Shown in pieces: positions 8,129 to 16,410 of a stretch of 47,010 nt of DNA. Both the position numbers and the translations under genes were made by a program. The notes below the pieces were generated by a model, which was not told the DNA's origin, made no database searches, and saw only the letters and a program-made list of their open reading frames with translations. Location: NCBI GenBank assembly GCA_021738485.1, contig JAIPBX010000014.1, positions 1-47,010 of the forward strand, written 5' to 3'. The stretch comes from Bacteroidales bacterium. GTDB taxonomy: Bacteria > Bacteroidota > Bacteroidia > Bacteroidales > JAIPAH01. How positions within the stretch are numbered: the first letter of the stretch is position 1; each line of letters starts with the position of its first letter.

Positions 8129-9331
8129 ATGAAAGATAACCAAGTACTGGACATTAATAGTGATGTAAAATGGATTGGCGTCCTCGATAAAGACATTGTT
8201 ACATTTGATGTAGTTATGGAGACGGAATATGGGACTACCTACAATTCCTATTTTATTAATGCGGATAAAAAGGCCGTGATTGAAACCACCAAGGAGAAGT
8301 TTTGGGATATATACCGTAACAAGCTTAAGCAAGTGGTTAATCCTTCAGAAATCGAGTATATCATTCTGGATCATACCGAACCCGACCATTCCGGGAATGT
8401 GAAAAACCTGCTGAACCTGGCCCCTGATGCTACAGTGGTGGGTACCAAGAATGCTTTGCGTTACCTGGGTGACTTGATTGACATGGATTTTAAAAGCATG
8501 ATAGTGAAAGACGGTGACACGCTCGACTTGGGTAACAAAACGCTTCAATTCATCGGTGCTGCCAACCTGCACTGGCCCGATACGATGTTTACTTACCTTA
8601 AGGAAGATAAGCTTTTGTTTACCTGCGATGCCTTCGGCTGTCATTATGCCGATGATCGAATGTTTGATGATAAGGTCGGAGATTTTAGCGATGCCTTCGA
8701 TTATTATTTCGATGTGATCCTGAAGCCTTACAGCCGCTTTATGGTAAAGGCTATAGATAAGATCCGTCCCCTGGAGATTGACGCTATTCTGCCGGGCCAC
8801 GGTCCTTTGCTTATGAACGAGTGGAAAAAATGGGTGGATAAATCGGAGGAATATGCCCGGGAAGCCTTGAATTATCCGCAAAATAATTTTGTATTTATTC
8901 CCTATGTGTCGGCTTATCACAAGACAGGCGATATCGCGGAAAAAATCGCTGAAGGCATACGCCAGGCAGGCGATATCGAAGTGGAAGTAAGCGATATTGA
9001 AATGATGCCTATCGGAGATATGGACGAGCGCATAACCCGCGCCAATGGAGTTATTGTAGGCTCGCCAACTATCAACCAGAATATTCTGCTACCTATTTAT
9101 AAGCTTTTTGCCATTATTAATCCGTTACGCGACAAAGGCAAACTGGCTGGGGCTTTTGGTTCATACGGATGGAGCGGCGAAGCTTCCAAAATGATTAAAA
9201 GTTCGCTGGAACAGCTAAAGCTGAAAGTGCTGGATGACGGAGTCTTTGTGAAGTTCAGCCCCGATTCCGAGGAGCAGCAGCAGGCCCTGGACTATGGACG
9301 CAAATTCGGGGAAGAATTGCTTAAAAAATAG
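8129..9331 (+). CDS. Flavodiiron protein (FprA/A-type flavoprotein)
   Basis: 400 residues. The N-terminal metallo-beta-lactamase-like domain carries the di-iron ligands of the family: H82, E84, D86 and H87 in DHTEPDHSGN, H148 in NLHWPD, D167 in CDAFG and H224 in PGHGPL. From about residue 255 a flavodoxin domain follows (FIPYVSAYHKTGDIAEKIAE, GVIVGSPTINQNI, GAFGSYGWSGEA). These cytoplasmic enzymes reduce O2 to water and/or NO to N2O with electrons from rubredoxin or a rubredoxin reductase, protecting anaerobes. No fused rubredoxin or NADH-reductase domain is present, so electrons must come from elsewhere. An in-frame TTG at 8120 is possible, but the ATG at 8129 is better placed after the promoter. 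Confidence 0.95.
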   Translation: MKDNQVLDINSDVKWIGVLDKDIVTFDVVMETEYGTTYNSYFINADKKAVIETTKEKFWDIYRNKLKQVVNPSEIEYIILDHTEPDHSGNVKNLLNLAPDATVVGTKNALRYLGDLIDMDFKSMIVKDGDTLDLGNKTLQFIGAANLHWPDTMFTYLKEDKLLFTCDAFGCHYADDRMFDDKVGDFSDAFDYYFDVILKPYSRFMVKAIDKIRPLEIDAILPGHGPLLMNEWKKWVDKSEEYAREALNYPQNNFVFIPYVSAYHKTGDIAEKIAEGIRQAGDIEVEVSDIEMMPIGDMDERITRANGVIVGSPTINQNILLPIYKLFAIINPLRDKGKLAGAFGSYGWSGEASKMIKSSLEQLKLKVLDDGVFVKFSPDSEEQQQALDYGRKFGEELLKK

Positions 9332-9347
9332 TATCTTTATACCTTTG
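9317..9347 (+). promoter_or_regulatory. Promoter TTG-N20-TACCTTTG overlapping the end of the flavodiiron gene
   Basis: TTG at 9317-9319, a 20-base spacer and TACCTTTG at 9340-9347 fit the Bacteroidota -33/-7 pattern well. It would drive the lipoprotein gene at 9459 with a leader of about 100 bases. The leader contains a possible hairpin with CTCCGAA and TTCGGAG arms (about 9401-9436). Confidence 0.55.
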
Positions 9348-9458
9348 GAAAGACCATTTTGCATGATATTTGTTATTTGCATAAGGGAAATCCAGTCAAG
9401 CTCCGAATCGATGTAAACTTTCACCTCTTTCGGAGTGTCATACTATAAAGATACGATT

Positions 9459-10328
9459 ATGAAAATACCAGGAAATAGTAGAAGCAAAGGACTGCTGAAG
9501 ATAGTAGCGGCGGCAGTCCTTGCTGTTGTTTTTGTGGGTTGTAGTGTTGACAGACGTCTGGCCAAAGAGTTTGTTGAAGAAACACCCAAACCACCGGTAG
9601 TCTTCAAAAAGCCTGATAAATTTTATATGGTCTCTTACCGGGAAACGGATAAGGATACCACAGGACTAAAATCCTGGCAAGTTGACTCCATTCGGTTTTA
9701 TGAGAGTAAATATCTTCAGCATCTCGATGAAGAGAAGCTAAAAGATAATTTCAGCCAGGCTTTTGATAAAGAGATGGAAAATCTTGGTTTTGATGTATAC
9801 CAGGGTAAGGAGGTGGCTTCTCTTATCGGGAATGATACCGTCAAACCCATAATAATCAGCTTTCCGCAGATGGAGATGAATGAATACATGGAATTATACC
9901 GCGACAGGGGCTACGTAGGTAACCAGGTGTATTACAAAAACATGGAGCTGAACGCCATAGACCTCAATACCTGGTTAAAACTCGCCCGCCATAGGACCGA
10001 TCAACAAAAGGTCTTTTATATGCAGGATTCTATCACCGATTATATTGACGGATATTTTTACAGGGACCGTAAAGCCGGAAAGGTAAAGTACCGCTATGAA
10101 GAACACATTCTTGAAAAAGGGGATATTTACGAATTTATGAAAGATATGGGGCGCAATTATGCCCAGTATGTATATGATTATTACCTGAACCGCTTTATAG
10201 ACCTTAACCGCGATAAGGCAGGACAGCGGCGGTTTCTGTACCATTACGATCCGGTGGAGCAAAAGTTTATCCTCATAAACCAAATGCCCTGGACCGAAAT
10301 GGAGACAAATTCATCAGATAAGTTCTAA
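9459..10328 (+). CDS. Lipoprotein of unknown function
   Basis: 289 residues from the ATG at 9459, chosen because it gives a compact lipoprotein signal: a basic start, hydrophobic IVAAAVLAVVFV, then the lipobox ending GC (FVGCS). Mature residues are charged, with many Tyr and Lys/Asp; there are no domains I recognise and no further membrane segment. Sequence such as SIRFYESKYLQHLDEEKLKD and YDYYLNRFIDLNRDKAGQRR is consistent with a helical periplasmic or outer-membrane-anchored protein. A GTG at 9435 would add eight residues ahead of the signal and seems less likely. It has its own candidate promoter and no co-directional partner apart from the following pseudogene, so context does not suggest a role. 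Confidence 0.8.
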   Translation: MKIPGNSRSKGLLKIVAAAVLAVVFVGCSVDRRLAKEFVEETPKPPVVFKKPDKFYMVSYRETDKDTTGLKSWQVDSIRFYESKYLQHLDEEKLKDNFSQAFDKEMENLGFDVYQGKEVASLIGNDTVKPIIISFPQMEMNEYMELYRDRGYVGNQVYYKNMELNAIDLNTWLKLARHRTDQQKVFYMQDSITDYIDGYFYRDRKAGKVKYRYEEHILEKGDIYEFMKDMGRNYAQYVYDYYLNRFIDLNRDKAGQRRFLYHYDPVEQKFILINQMPWTEMETNSSDKF

Positions 10329-10367
10329 AGGTAGGATAACTTTTTGATATTTGTTTAAAAAGGGTCC

Positions 10368-10833
10368 ATGAAACATATTGAGATACCATCAGGATTAAGA
10401 GAAACCGTTCCTGCGATAACAATTGGCGCTTTGCAGGCCAATATAGCGGTGGGGGAGAGCCCCCGTAAGCTTGTAGACCTATTTATACCGCGAAGCTGAG
10501 ATTATCCGGGAGCAGGACCATAGAAGATATTGCTTCCTTACAACCGGTTAAAGATACCCGCCAGGCATACAAAGCTTTGGGCAAGAAACCGGCACGGTAC
10601 CGGGTAAGTTCCGAAGCCTTACATCGGCGTATCATTCAGGGCAAAGGATTGTATTTTATCAATAATGTCGTTGATATTACTAACCTGGTTTCCATTCGCT
10701 CCGGTTATGGAATATGCTATTTAATATTGTTTCTTTCTCCCCTGACAGTGGTATGAAAAGGTGGCTGGTATTCCCGCATACTTTTGGAAAATTTGCCTCG
10801 GGAGAAAGATTTGAAAAGCAAGTACTTTCTTAG
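10368..10833 (+). pseudogene. Decayed B3/B4 (tRNA-synthetase-like) domain protein
   Basis: Starts as MKHIEIPSGLRETVPAITIG, continues GALQANIAVGESPRKLVDLF, then stops (TGA near 10497). In another frame at about 10559-10710 it resumes with RQAYKALGKKPARYRVSSEA, LHRRIIQGKGLYFINNVVD and ITNLVSIRSGYG. That is the well-known core of the stand-alone B3/B4 domain proteins related to the editing domain of PheRS beta. The segment joining the two halves is frameshifted, and the C-terminal third is shortened and out of frame (stop at 10831-10833). The family, normally ~230 residues, binds or edits aminoacyl-tRNA or a related substrate. The gene therefore appears to be inactivated by at least two lesions. 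Assembly error is an alternative for a single frameshift, not for the missing C-terminal core. Confidence 0.75.
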
Positions 10834-10963
10834 TTAGTGTTTCTCTGATGACATACGTTAGTAAAAAACAGAGAGGAAAATGGATTTTTAGCCTTTTTTT
10901 ACTGCCTGGGTTTAAAATTTATTATTTTTGTAAACTGAACATATTTTAAAATTTTTATATTTT
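10834..10963 (+). promoter_or_regulatory. Intergenic region with -7 box (TATTTTTG at 10923-10930)
   Basis: AT-rich stretch before the sensor kinase gene. TATTTTTG lies 33 bases before the ATG and matches TAnnTTTG. No clear -33 TTG at the usual distance. Confidence 0.45.
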
Positions 10964-13900
10964 ATGAAAGGCAATTTTCCGGTTACCATCAGCAGGAAAC
11001 ATGTTGTCGGCTTGATAGTTCTTTTTAGTTTACTCCTCGTGGCGGGAGGATATTTTTATTACAAATATAAAACCAGGGAAATCAGGCAGGAGAAACACCA
11101 GGATTTGGCGACGATAGCTAAAATGAAAGCCGGTCAAATTAATCAATGGAGAAAGGAGCGTATGTCGGAAGTTAAATTCTTTTCTACCGACCCTTTTTTT
11201 ATTGATAACAGCGAAGAATTAATTCGGAAAACTATAAGGAATTCTCCCCGATTCCAGATGATAGAAAGATTATCTCATATCAAGAGCCGTCATGGATACC
11301 GGAACATTTTTATTGTCACAAAAGAGTATGAAAAAATTTTCAGCCTTTTATCCGCCTCGATTGCCCAAACCGGACCACTAACCGAACAATACGTGGATAG
11401 TGTTTTTGCCGGGAAACATATTCAAACGACGGGGCTTTATAAAAATCCATTGGATGACCACATTTATATGGATTTCATAGCCCCCCTGAAAAATGATGAT
11501 GGAAGGGTGATGGCTGCCATGGTTTTTCGCACCAATCCGTATTCTTACCTGTACCCCCTCATACAATCGTGGCCAGCGGAGAGCAGGACCTCTGAAACCA
11601 TGCTTGTACGCCGTAATGGTGATAGTGTGCTTTTTCTCAATGAATTGAGGCATAAGAAGTATACCGCTTTAAACTATCAAATCTCGTTGCAAAAGAAAAA
11701 AGTGGCAGCCGTACGCGCTGTCGGAGGATATCAAGGCATATGGGAAGGACCGGATTACCGTGGTGAAAAGGTATTGGCGCATACCCAACCTATTGATGGT
11801 ACTTCGTGGTTTATGATTGCTAAAGTAGATAAAGATGAAATCTATACAACGCTCGCTAATGAGATGATTTATATAATCTTGTTCGTGGGATTAGGGATTT
11901 TGTTTGTAGCGGCTGCGGTGTCCTTTTTCTACAGTTATCAGCAGAAAAATGTTTATCGGCAATTGTTCCATTCCCAGAAAGAATACCACACCACGCTGCA
12001 AAGCATTGGCGATGCCGTTATTGCTACCGACCATAAGGGAAACGTGCAATATTTAAATCCTGTAGCAGAGAAATTAACCGGATGGAGCGAAAGCCTGGCC
12101 AGAGAAAGAAAACTTGAAGATGTTTTTAAGATAATCAATGAGAATTCGAGGGAAAAAGTAGTGAGCCCTGTAAGGAAAGTGCTGGAGAAGGGAATAATAA
12201 TAGGGCTGGCCAATCATACCCTTTTAATCTCCAAAAGTGGAAAAGAAATTCCTATAACCGACAGCGGGGCACCAATCAGAGATACACAGGGCAATATCAA
12301 GGGGGTAGTGTTGGTTTTCCGCGACCAAACACGGGAACGTGAGCAGAATAAGATTCTTAAAGAAAGTGAGAAAAAATACAAATACCTGTTTGAAAATAAT
12401 CCCGTCCCAATGTGGATATACGACCTGGAAAGTTTGAAGTTTTTGATGGTTAACAATGCAGCGGTACATAACTACGGTTACAGCAGGGATGAATTTTTAA
12501 GTATGACCATAAAAGATATACGACCGGCTGAAGATATTGAGGCCTTGAAGAAAGACGTGGAAGGCACTACCGGATTCTACAATAAGGCTGGAATATGGAG
12601 GCATACACAAAAATCGGGTAAAATCATCCATGTCGAAATCAATTCTCACCTCATTGAGTTTAATAACAGGAAAGCCCGCCTGGTTTTAGCCAGTTATGTT
12701 TCTGAGCGTGTGCAGGTCGAGAAAATACAGCAGATTCATTATAACATCGCTCATGCGGTAGTTACTTCAGAGAGCTTGGATAAGCTATATCATATCATTG
12801 AACAGGAGTTAAGCACATTAATCAGTACAAAAAATTTTATTATCGCTTTGTATGATGATAAAACCAACATGCTTTTCTCCCCTTACCATAAAGATGAGAT
12901 GGATGAGCTTCCACCTCAATGGGAAGCCGGAAATTCGCTGACAGGGTATTGTCTTCGACAAAAAAAATCGGTCTTAGTGGGAGCTGAAGAGATTAACCGA
13001 TTGGCTGAGGCCGGGGAGATTGAAATTATCGGAACCATTCCGGAAGTGTGGTTGGGCGTTCCACTAAAAACCGGGGAAAGAGTGATTGGGGTGATGATCT
13101 TTCAGAATTATCATGATCCACATGCTTATAACAACAATAGTCTTAAAGTCATAGGATCGATTGCCAATCAGCTTAGTGTTTATATTCAAAACAAACGAAA
13201 AGAAAACGAGGTACAGGAAAGTGAGAAGAAATACAGAACCATTTTTAATGAATCCCCGGTTGGTATTTTTTATTTTGATAAGCAAGGAATTATCAGGGAG
13301 TGTAACAGTAAATTTGAGGACATTATAGGTTCTTCAAGAAACCTGTTAATAGGCCTGAATATGCCGGTTCAGTTGAAAGATGAGAAACTAATAGATGCAG
13401 TTCGTCAAACTTTAACCGAAGGCAGCTCCTATTATGAAGATTGGTATAAGTCGGTAACCGCTGATAAAGTTACTTATTTTAAAATACTGTTTAAAGGTAT
13501 TTTAAACGAAAAGAATGAAATTACCATGGGACTGGGCTTAGTAGAAGACATCACTGAACGGAAAAGAGCAGAAGAGGACCTGGTGCAAGCCAAAGAGAAA
13601 GCCGAAGAGGGTAACCGTCTGAAAACCGCTTTTCTGGCTAATATGAATCATGAAATACGGACCCCGATGAATGGCATCCTGGGATTTACCGATTTGCTGA
13701 AAGACCCTGAATTGACGTCAGAACAACAATGGCACCATATTCAGATGATCGAAAAAAGCGGGCATCGCATGCTGAATACAGTCAATGACTTAATTGATAT
13801 TTCTAAAATTGAAGCCGGACAAGTACAGGTCACCTATCATTCCACCCATGTAAATAAACATCTGGATGAATTGTTCCGGTTTTTTGAACCTGAAGCAAAA

Positions 13901-14731
13901 GCAAAAGGGATTGCTTTCACCTTACAAAAAGGTCTGGCGGATAGTGAGGCAATTATCAGTACTGACAAACATAAACTGGACAGCATTCTTACCAACCTCA
14001 TCAAAAATGCTATCAAATACACCTCGTCCGGGCGAATTGATATCGGGTATAAAAGAAGAAAAAACATACTGGATTTTTACGTGGAAGATACGGGCATAGG
14101 CATACCGGAAGATCGGCAGGAGGCCGTATTTGACCGTTTTGTTCAGGCCGATCTTTCAGATAAGAAAGCTTTCCAGGGCTCCGGGTTAGGGCTTTCCATT
14201 ACCAAAGCTTACGTTGAGATGCTGGGGGGTGCAATCAGCATGGAATCACAAGAAGATCAAGGGTCACGATTTTCTTTCACCCTTCCATATAAAACCCCTG
14301 ATGAAAGAGATAAGGGAAGTCTGCAGGAGGAGCATATCCTGAACCCCCAAAAAGGAAACGGCCGGAAAATGGAAATACTAATTGTGGATGATGACGATGC
14401 CAGTGCGCTTTATCTGGCGGAGTTGTTTAAAAATGAAAGCCATAAACTGCTTTATGCCAATACAGGCTTAGAAGCATTGAAGACCGTTCAAAATAACCCC
14501 GATCTTGATCTGGTATTTATGGATATCAAAATTCCCGAAATGAATGGGTATGAGGTGACCCGCAAAATCAGGGAATTTAACGAAGAAGTCGTTATCATTG
14601 CCCAGACGGCTTATGCGATGAAGGGCGACCGGGAGAAATCCATACAGGCAGGCTGCGATGATTATCTCCCTAAACCCATAAAAAGAATAGAAGTACAAAG
14701 GGTCATAAATAAACACCTTTCCGCTTCTTGA
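10964..14731 (+). CDS. Hybrid sensor histidine kinase / response regulator (PAS-PAS-GAF-PAS-HK-REC)
   Basis: 1255 residues, inner membrane. Transmembrane helices at about 14-33 and 301-322 bracket a periplasmic sensor domain of some 260 residues, probably Cache-like. Then come a PAS domain (about 335-455, SIGDAVIATDHKGNVQYLNP), a second PAS (about 470-590), a GAF domain (about 605-745) and a third PAS (about 755-870). The HisKA box NMNHEIRTPMNG has the phosphoacceptor His896. The ATPase domain has NLIKNAIKYT, EDTGIGIP and GSGLGLSI. A receiver domain (about 1137-1250) has ILIVDDDDASA, phosphoacceptor Asp1187 (FMDIK) and the terminal lysine in LPKPI. There is no DNA-binding output, so it must signal through another Hpt/regulator or act as a self-contained phosphorelay. 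No partner is next to it. The ligand is unknown. Confidence 0.95.
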   Translation: MKGNFPVTISRKHVVGLIVLFSLLLVAGGYFYYKYKTREIRQEKHQDLATIAKMKAGQINQWRKERMSEVKFFSTDPFFIDNSEELIRKTIRNSPRFQMIERLSHIKSRHGYRNIFIVTKEYEKIFSLLSASIAQTGPLTEQYVDSVFAGKHIQTTGLYKNPLDDHIYMDFIAPLKNDDGRVMAAMVFRTNPYSYLYPLIQSWPAESRTSETMLVRRNGDSVLFLNELRHKKYTALNYQISLQKKKVAAVRAVGGYQGIWEGPDYRGEKVLAHTQPIDGTSWFMIAKVDKDEIYTTLANEMIYIILFVGLGILFVAAAVSFFYSYQQKNVYRQLFHSQKEYHTTLQSIGDAVIATDHKGNVQYLNPVAEKLTGWSESLARERKLEDVFKIINENSREKVVSPVRKVLEKGIIIGLANHTLLISKSGKEIPITDSGAPIRDTQGNIKGVVLVFRDQTREREQNKILKESEKKYKYLFENNPVPMWIYDLESLKFLMVNNAAVHNYGYSRDEFLSMTIKDIRPAEDIEALKKDVEGTTGFYNKAGIWRHTQKSGKIIHVEINSHLIEFNNRKARLVLASYVSERVQVEKIQQIHYNIAHAVVTSESLDKLYHIIEQELSTLISTKNFIIALYDDKTNMLFSPYHKDEMDELPPQWEAGNSLTGYCLRQKKSVLVGAEEINRLAEAGEIEIIGTIPEVWLGVPLKTGERVIGVMIFQNYHDPHAYNNNSLKVIGSIANQLSVYIQNKRKENEVQESEKKYRTIFNESPVGIFYFDKQGIIRECNSKFEDIIGSSRNLLIGLNMPVQLKDEKLIDAVRQTLTEGSSYYEDWYKSVTADKVTYFKILFKGILNEKNEITMGLGLVEDITERKRAEEDLVQAKEKAEEGNRLKTAFLANMNHEIRTPMNGILGFTDLLKDPELTSEQQWHHIQMIEKSGHRMLNTVNDLIDISKIEAGQVQVTYHSTHVNKHLDELFRFFEPEAKAKGIAFTLQKGLADSEAIISTDKHKLDSILTNLIKNAIKYTSSGRIDIGYKRRKNILDFYVEDTGIGIPEDRQEAVFDRFVQADLSDKKAFQGSGLGLSITKAYVEMLGGAISMESQEDQGSRFSFTLPYKTPDERDKGSLQEEHILNPQKGNGRKMEILIVDDDDASALYLAELFKNESHKLLYANTGLEALKTVQNNPDLDLVFMDIKIPEMNGYEVTRKIREFNEEVVIIAQTAYAMKGDREKSIQAGCDDYLPKPIKRIEVQRVINKHLSAS

Positions 14732-14761
14732 ATTTTAGCTTTTTCTTATTAGGTAGCCCTT

Positions 14762-14863
14762 TTAAATTTTATTTATTTTCAATTGATAATACTGTCGGGT
14801 CTTTTTTATTTCTGCTCCAATTGTCGGATCGAGATTAATCAGCCAAATTTCACTTTGTTTCAT
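14762..14863 (-). pseudogene. Truncated MazF/PemK-type toxin
   Basis: From the ATG at 14863 the reverse strand reads MKQSEIWLINLDPTIGAEIK then KTRQYYQLKINKI and stops. The first ~24 residues are the classic start of MazF/PemK mRNA interferases (GEIWLVNLDPTIGAEIKKTRP). Sequence after the KKTR motif is unrelated, so about three quarters of the toxin, including most of the active-site surface, is missing. The start overlaps the end of the upstream antitoxin gene by 14 bases, as in an intact toxin-antitoxin operon. I infer a 3' deletion that inactivated the toxin and left the antitoxin. Confidence 0.8.
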
Positions 14864-15062
14864 AAAAGTCTTCAAAGTCAATGTCTGTAAATGCATTTAA
14901 TTCCTTGTCATTTTTATAATCGAAATATAAGGAATCGACCGCTTTGGACATTTGTTCCTTCTCCTCTTGTTCTCTAATCGAATGAATTGCTTTTTCTATC
15001 ACATAGATCCGTTTCTTAACCGGCAATCGTTTAATTTCGCTTAATATTTCTTCAGTTTTCAT
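14850..15062 (-). CDS. Antitoxin partner of the truncated MazF/PemK toxin
   Basis: 70 residues, highly charged, mostly helical: MKTEEILSEIKRLPVKKRIY, then VIEKAIHSIREQEEKEQM, ending in an acidic tail (FTDIDFEDFYETK). No AbrB/MazE fold is obvious. The first half looks like a small DNA-binding/dimerisation region and the acidic tail like a toxin-wrapping segment. Identification rests on position: its stop overlaps the start of a MazF-type reading frame by 14 bases. Because that toxin is truncated, this is now probably an orphan antitoxin, possibly kept because it neutralises a related toxin elsewhere. Confidence 0.65.
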   Translation of the reverse strand: MKTEEILSEIKRLPVKKRIYVIEKAIHSIREQEEKEQMSKAVDSLYFDYKNDKELNAFTDIDFEDFYETK

Positions 15063-15177
15063 ACTTCCGTAGTTTATTTCACAATATACAAAAAAACGAA
15101 AATCTAAAGTAAAATTATATTGGCTGCTCCTTGATTCAAAGACAACTTTTCCTTATTAAGTAACTATTCTCAGTTTG

Positions 15178-15303
15178 TTAAAGTGTATTTTTTGATTCTG
15201 TCAACCAGATGGCAGATATTGAACCAAAAAGAATAACTTCTGCACCAGGATCAACCTCATTAGTAGCTTTTCGATCTGCTACGCCACATTTTAAACACCG
15301 CAA
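15178..15303 (-). CDS. Possible 41-residue CxxC mini-protein
   Basis: On the reverse strand, starting at a TTG (15303) 12 bases after the stop codon of the DUF3127 gene, an open frame encodes LRCLKCGVADRKATNEVDPG, then AEVILFGSISAIWLTESKNT and Leu-stop. The CLKCG motif could bind zinc, and a G-rich run (GGGGGG) lies directly before the start. Only one CxxC pair, an unusual start codon and the short length make this weak. It may be a remnant of a larger zinc-ribbon protein. Confidence 0.25.
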   Translation of the reverse strand: MRCLKCGVADRKATNEVDPGAEVILFGSISAIWLTESKNTL

Positions 15304-15314
15304 TCCCCCCGGAT

Positions 15315-15707
15315 TTAAAACGGCAGATCATCACCCTGCTCGGGTGCGTTCTGATTCTCGTCGGATGGGGGCGGTGCTTCCTGCTCTCCCGGCATCGGTG
15401 CATCGGGGTAAGGGGCGCCGGAAGAAGCATCTTCGGCCTTTTGCAATCGCCAGGCTTTGATGTTAGTAAACCATTTGCCGTCATTTACCTCCCGGCTTTC
15501 AATATTGACATGGGCTTTAATCTTGTCTCCCTCTTTATAATCATGGATCATGTTAGCCTTATCATTCCACAATTGAATAAGTATTTTGCGGGGATAGCGG
15601 TCTTCGGTTTCAATGACAAATTCTTGTCGCTTCCAGCGGCCGTTTCGGCCTTCTCCGGTTTGTTCCGGTAATACCTGTATCAGTTTTCCTTCCAGTTCAA
15701 CGCTCAT
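15315..15707 (-). CDS. DUF3127 protein (OB-fold-like, with SSB-type acidic tip)
   Basis: 130 residues. The first ~90 form the DUF3127 domain (MSVELEGKLIQVLPEQTGEG, then RWKRQEFVIET, RKILIQLWNDK, YKEGDKIKAHVNIESRE, WFTNIKAWRLQK), with the beta-strand pattern of an OB fold. The remaining ~40 residues are a disordered Pro/Glu/Ala-rich linker ending in GDDLPF. That ending closely resembles the C-terminal tip of single-strand DNA-binding proteins (DDDIPF in E. coli), which recruits partner enzymes. The function of DUF3127 is not established. I infer a nucleic-acid-binding role. It follows aat on the same strand with 14 bases between them, so the two are probably one transcript. Confidence 0.85.
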   Translation of the reverse strand: MSVELEGKLIQVLPEQTGEGRNGRWKRQEFVIETEDRYPRKILIQLWNDKANMIHDYKEGDKIKAHVNIESREVNDGKWFTNIKAWRLQKAEDASSGAPYPDAPMPGEQEAPPPSDENQNAPEQGDDLPF

Positions 15708-15721
15708 AAAATGCTGATTTG

Positions 15722-16408
15722 TTATTCTTTAAAATTCCATTTCCCTTTGATTGTGGGAGCCTTCAGGGCTTCACCGAGCAAAAATAAGAAATCATTCCGG
15801 CTTACCAATACCCCTCCCAATCGCCTAAGATGTGGTGTGTCCTGCTGGGCATCAATAAGGTGAAAATCATTTTTCCGGCAAAATTCCACCAAATAATGAA
15901 AGGCGATTTTGGAGGCATCACTGACTTTAAAAAACATCGACTCCCCGAAAAAGGCTTTCCCCAGGGAAACTCCGTAAAGTCCTCCCACCAGTTTTCCGTT
16001 CTGATACGTTTCTACCGAATGGGCATAACCGGCTTTGTGCAAGTGGATATAGGCCTCCTGCATTTCAGGGGTAATCCATGTTCCGTGTTGATTTTGGCGC
16101 GGGGTCAGGGCGCATTCATGGATGACCTCTTCAAAGCGCCGGTCAAAGGTTATGGAAAATTTTTTCTGATTCAGGGCGGGGTGGAGGCTTTTCGGCGGTT
16201 TATAATCGCGGGGAAAAACTACCAGCCTCGGGTGGGGCGACCACCATAGTAAAGGTTCTCCTTCCGAATACCAGGGAAAAATGCCATTTCTATAAGCCTC
16301 CAGCAATCGCCCAACGCTTAAATCCCCTCCCAGGGCTACCAGCCCGTCCTCGGTGGCGAGATTGGGGGAGGGAAACTTTATTTCATCTGTTAATATTTGT
16401 ATAGGCAT
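15722..16408 (-). CDS. aat: Leucyl/phenylalanyl-tRNA--protein transferase
   Basis: 228 residues, the usual length. This enzyme attaches Leu or Phe from aminoacyl-tRNA to N-terminal Arg/Lys of proteins, marking them for ClpS/ClpAP (N-degron pathway) in the cytoplasm. Family motifs are clear: FPSPNLATEDGLVALGGDLS, YRNGIFPWYSEGEPLLWWSP, HPRLVVFP, TWITPEMQEAYIHLHKAGYA, HSVETYQNGKLVGGLYGVSL and FFGESMF. ATG at 16408. It lies three bases from the end of a deiminase pseudogene on the same strand, which may have replaced the original upstream region. Confidence 0.96.
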   Translation of the reverse strand: MPIQILTDEIKFPSPNLATEDGLVALGGDLSVGRLLEAYRNGIFPWYSEGEPLLWWSPHPRLVVFPRDYKPPKSLHPALNQKKFSITFDRRFEEVIHECALTPRQNQHGTWITPEMQEAYIHLHKAGYAHSVETYQNGKLVGGLYGVSLGKAFFGESMFFKVSDASKIAFHYLVEFCRKNDFHLIDAQQDTPHLRRLGGVLVSRNDFLFLLGEALKAPTIKGKWNFKE

Positions 16409-16410
16409 AC

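Noticed and set aside
8345-8920. 191-codon minus-strand frame within the flavodiiron gene
   Set aside because: Antisense to a gene whose metal ligands are all present; no independent start context or homology features.
15209-15460. 83-codon plus-strand frame
   Set aside because: It overlaps the 3' end of DUF3127 in antisense and has the Arg/His/Pro-rich composition of a shadow frame.
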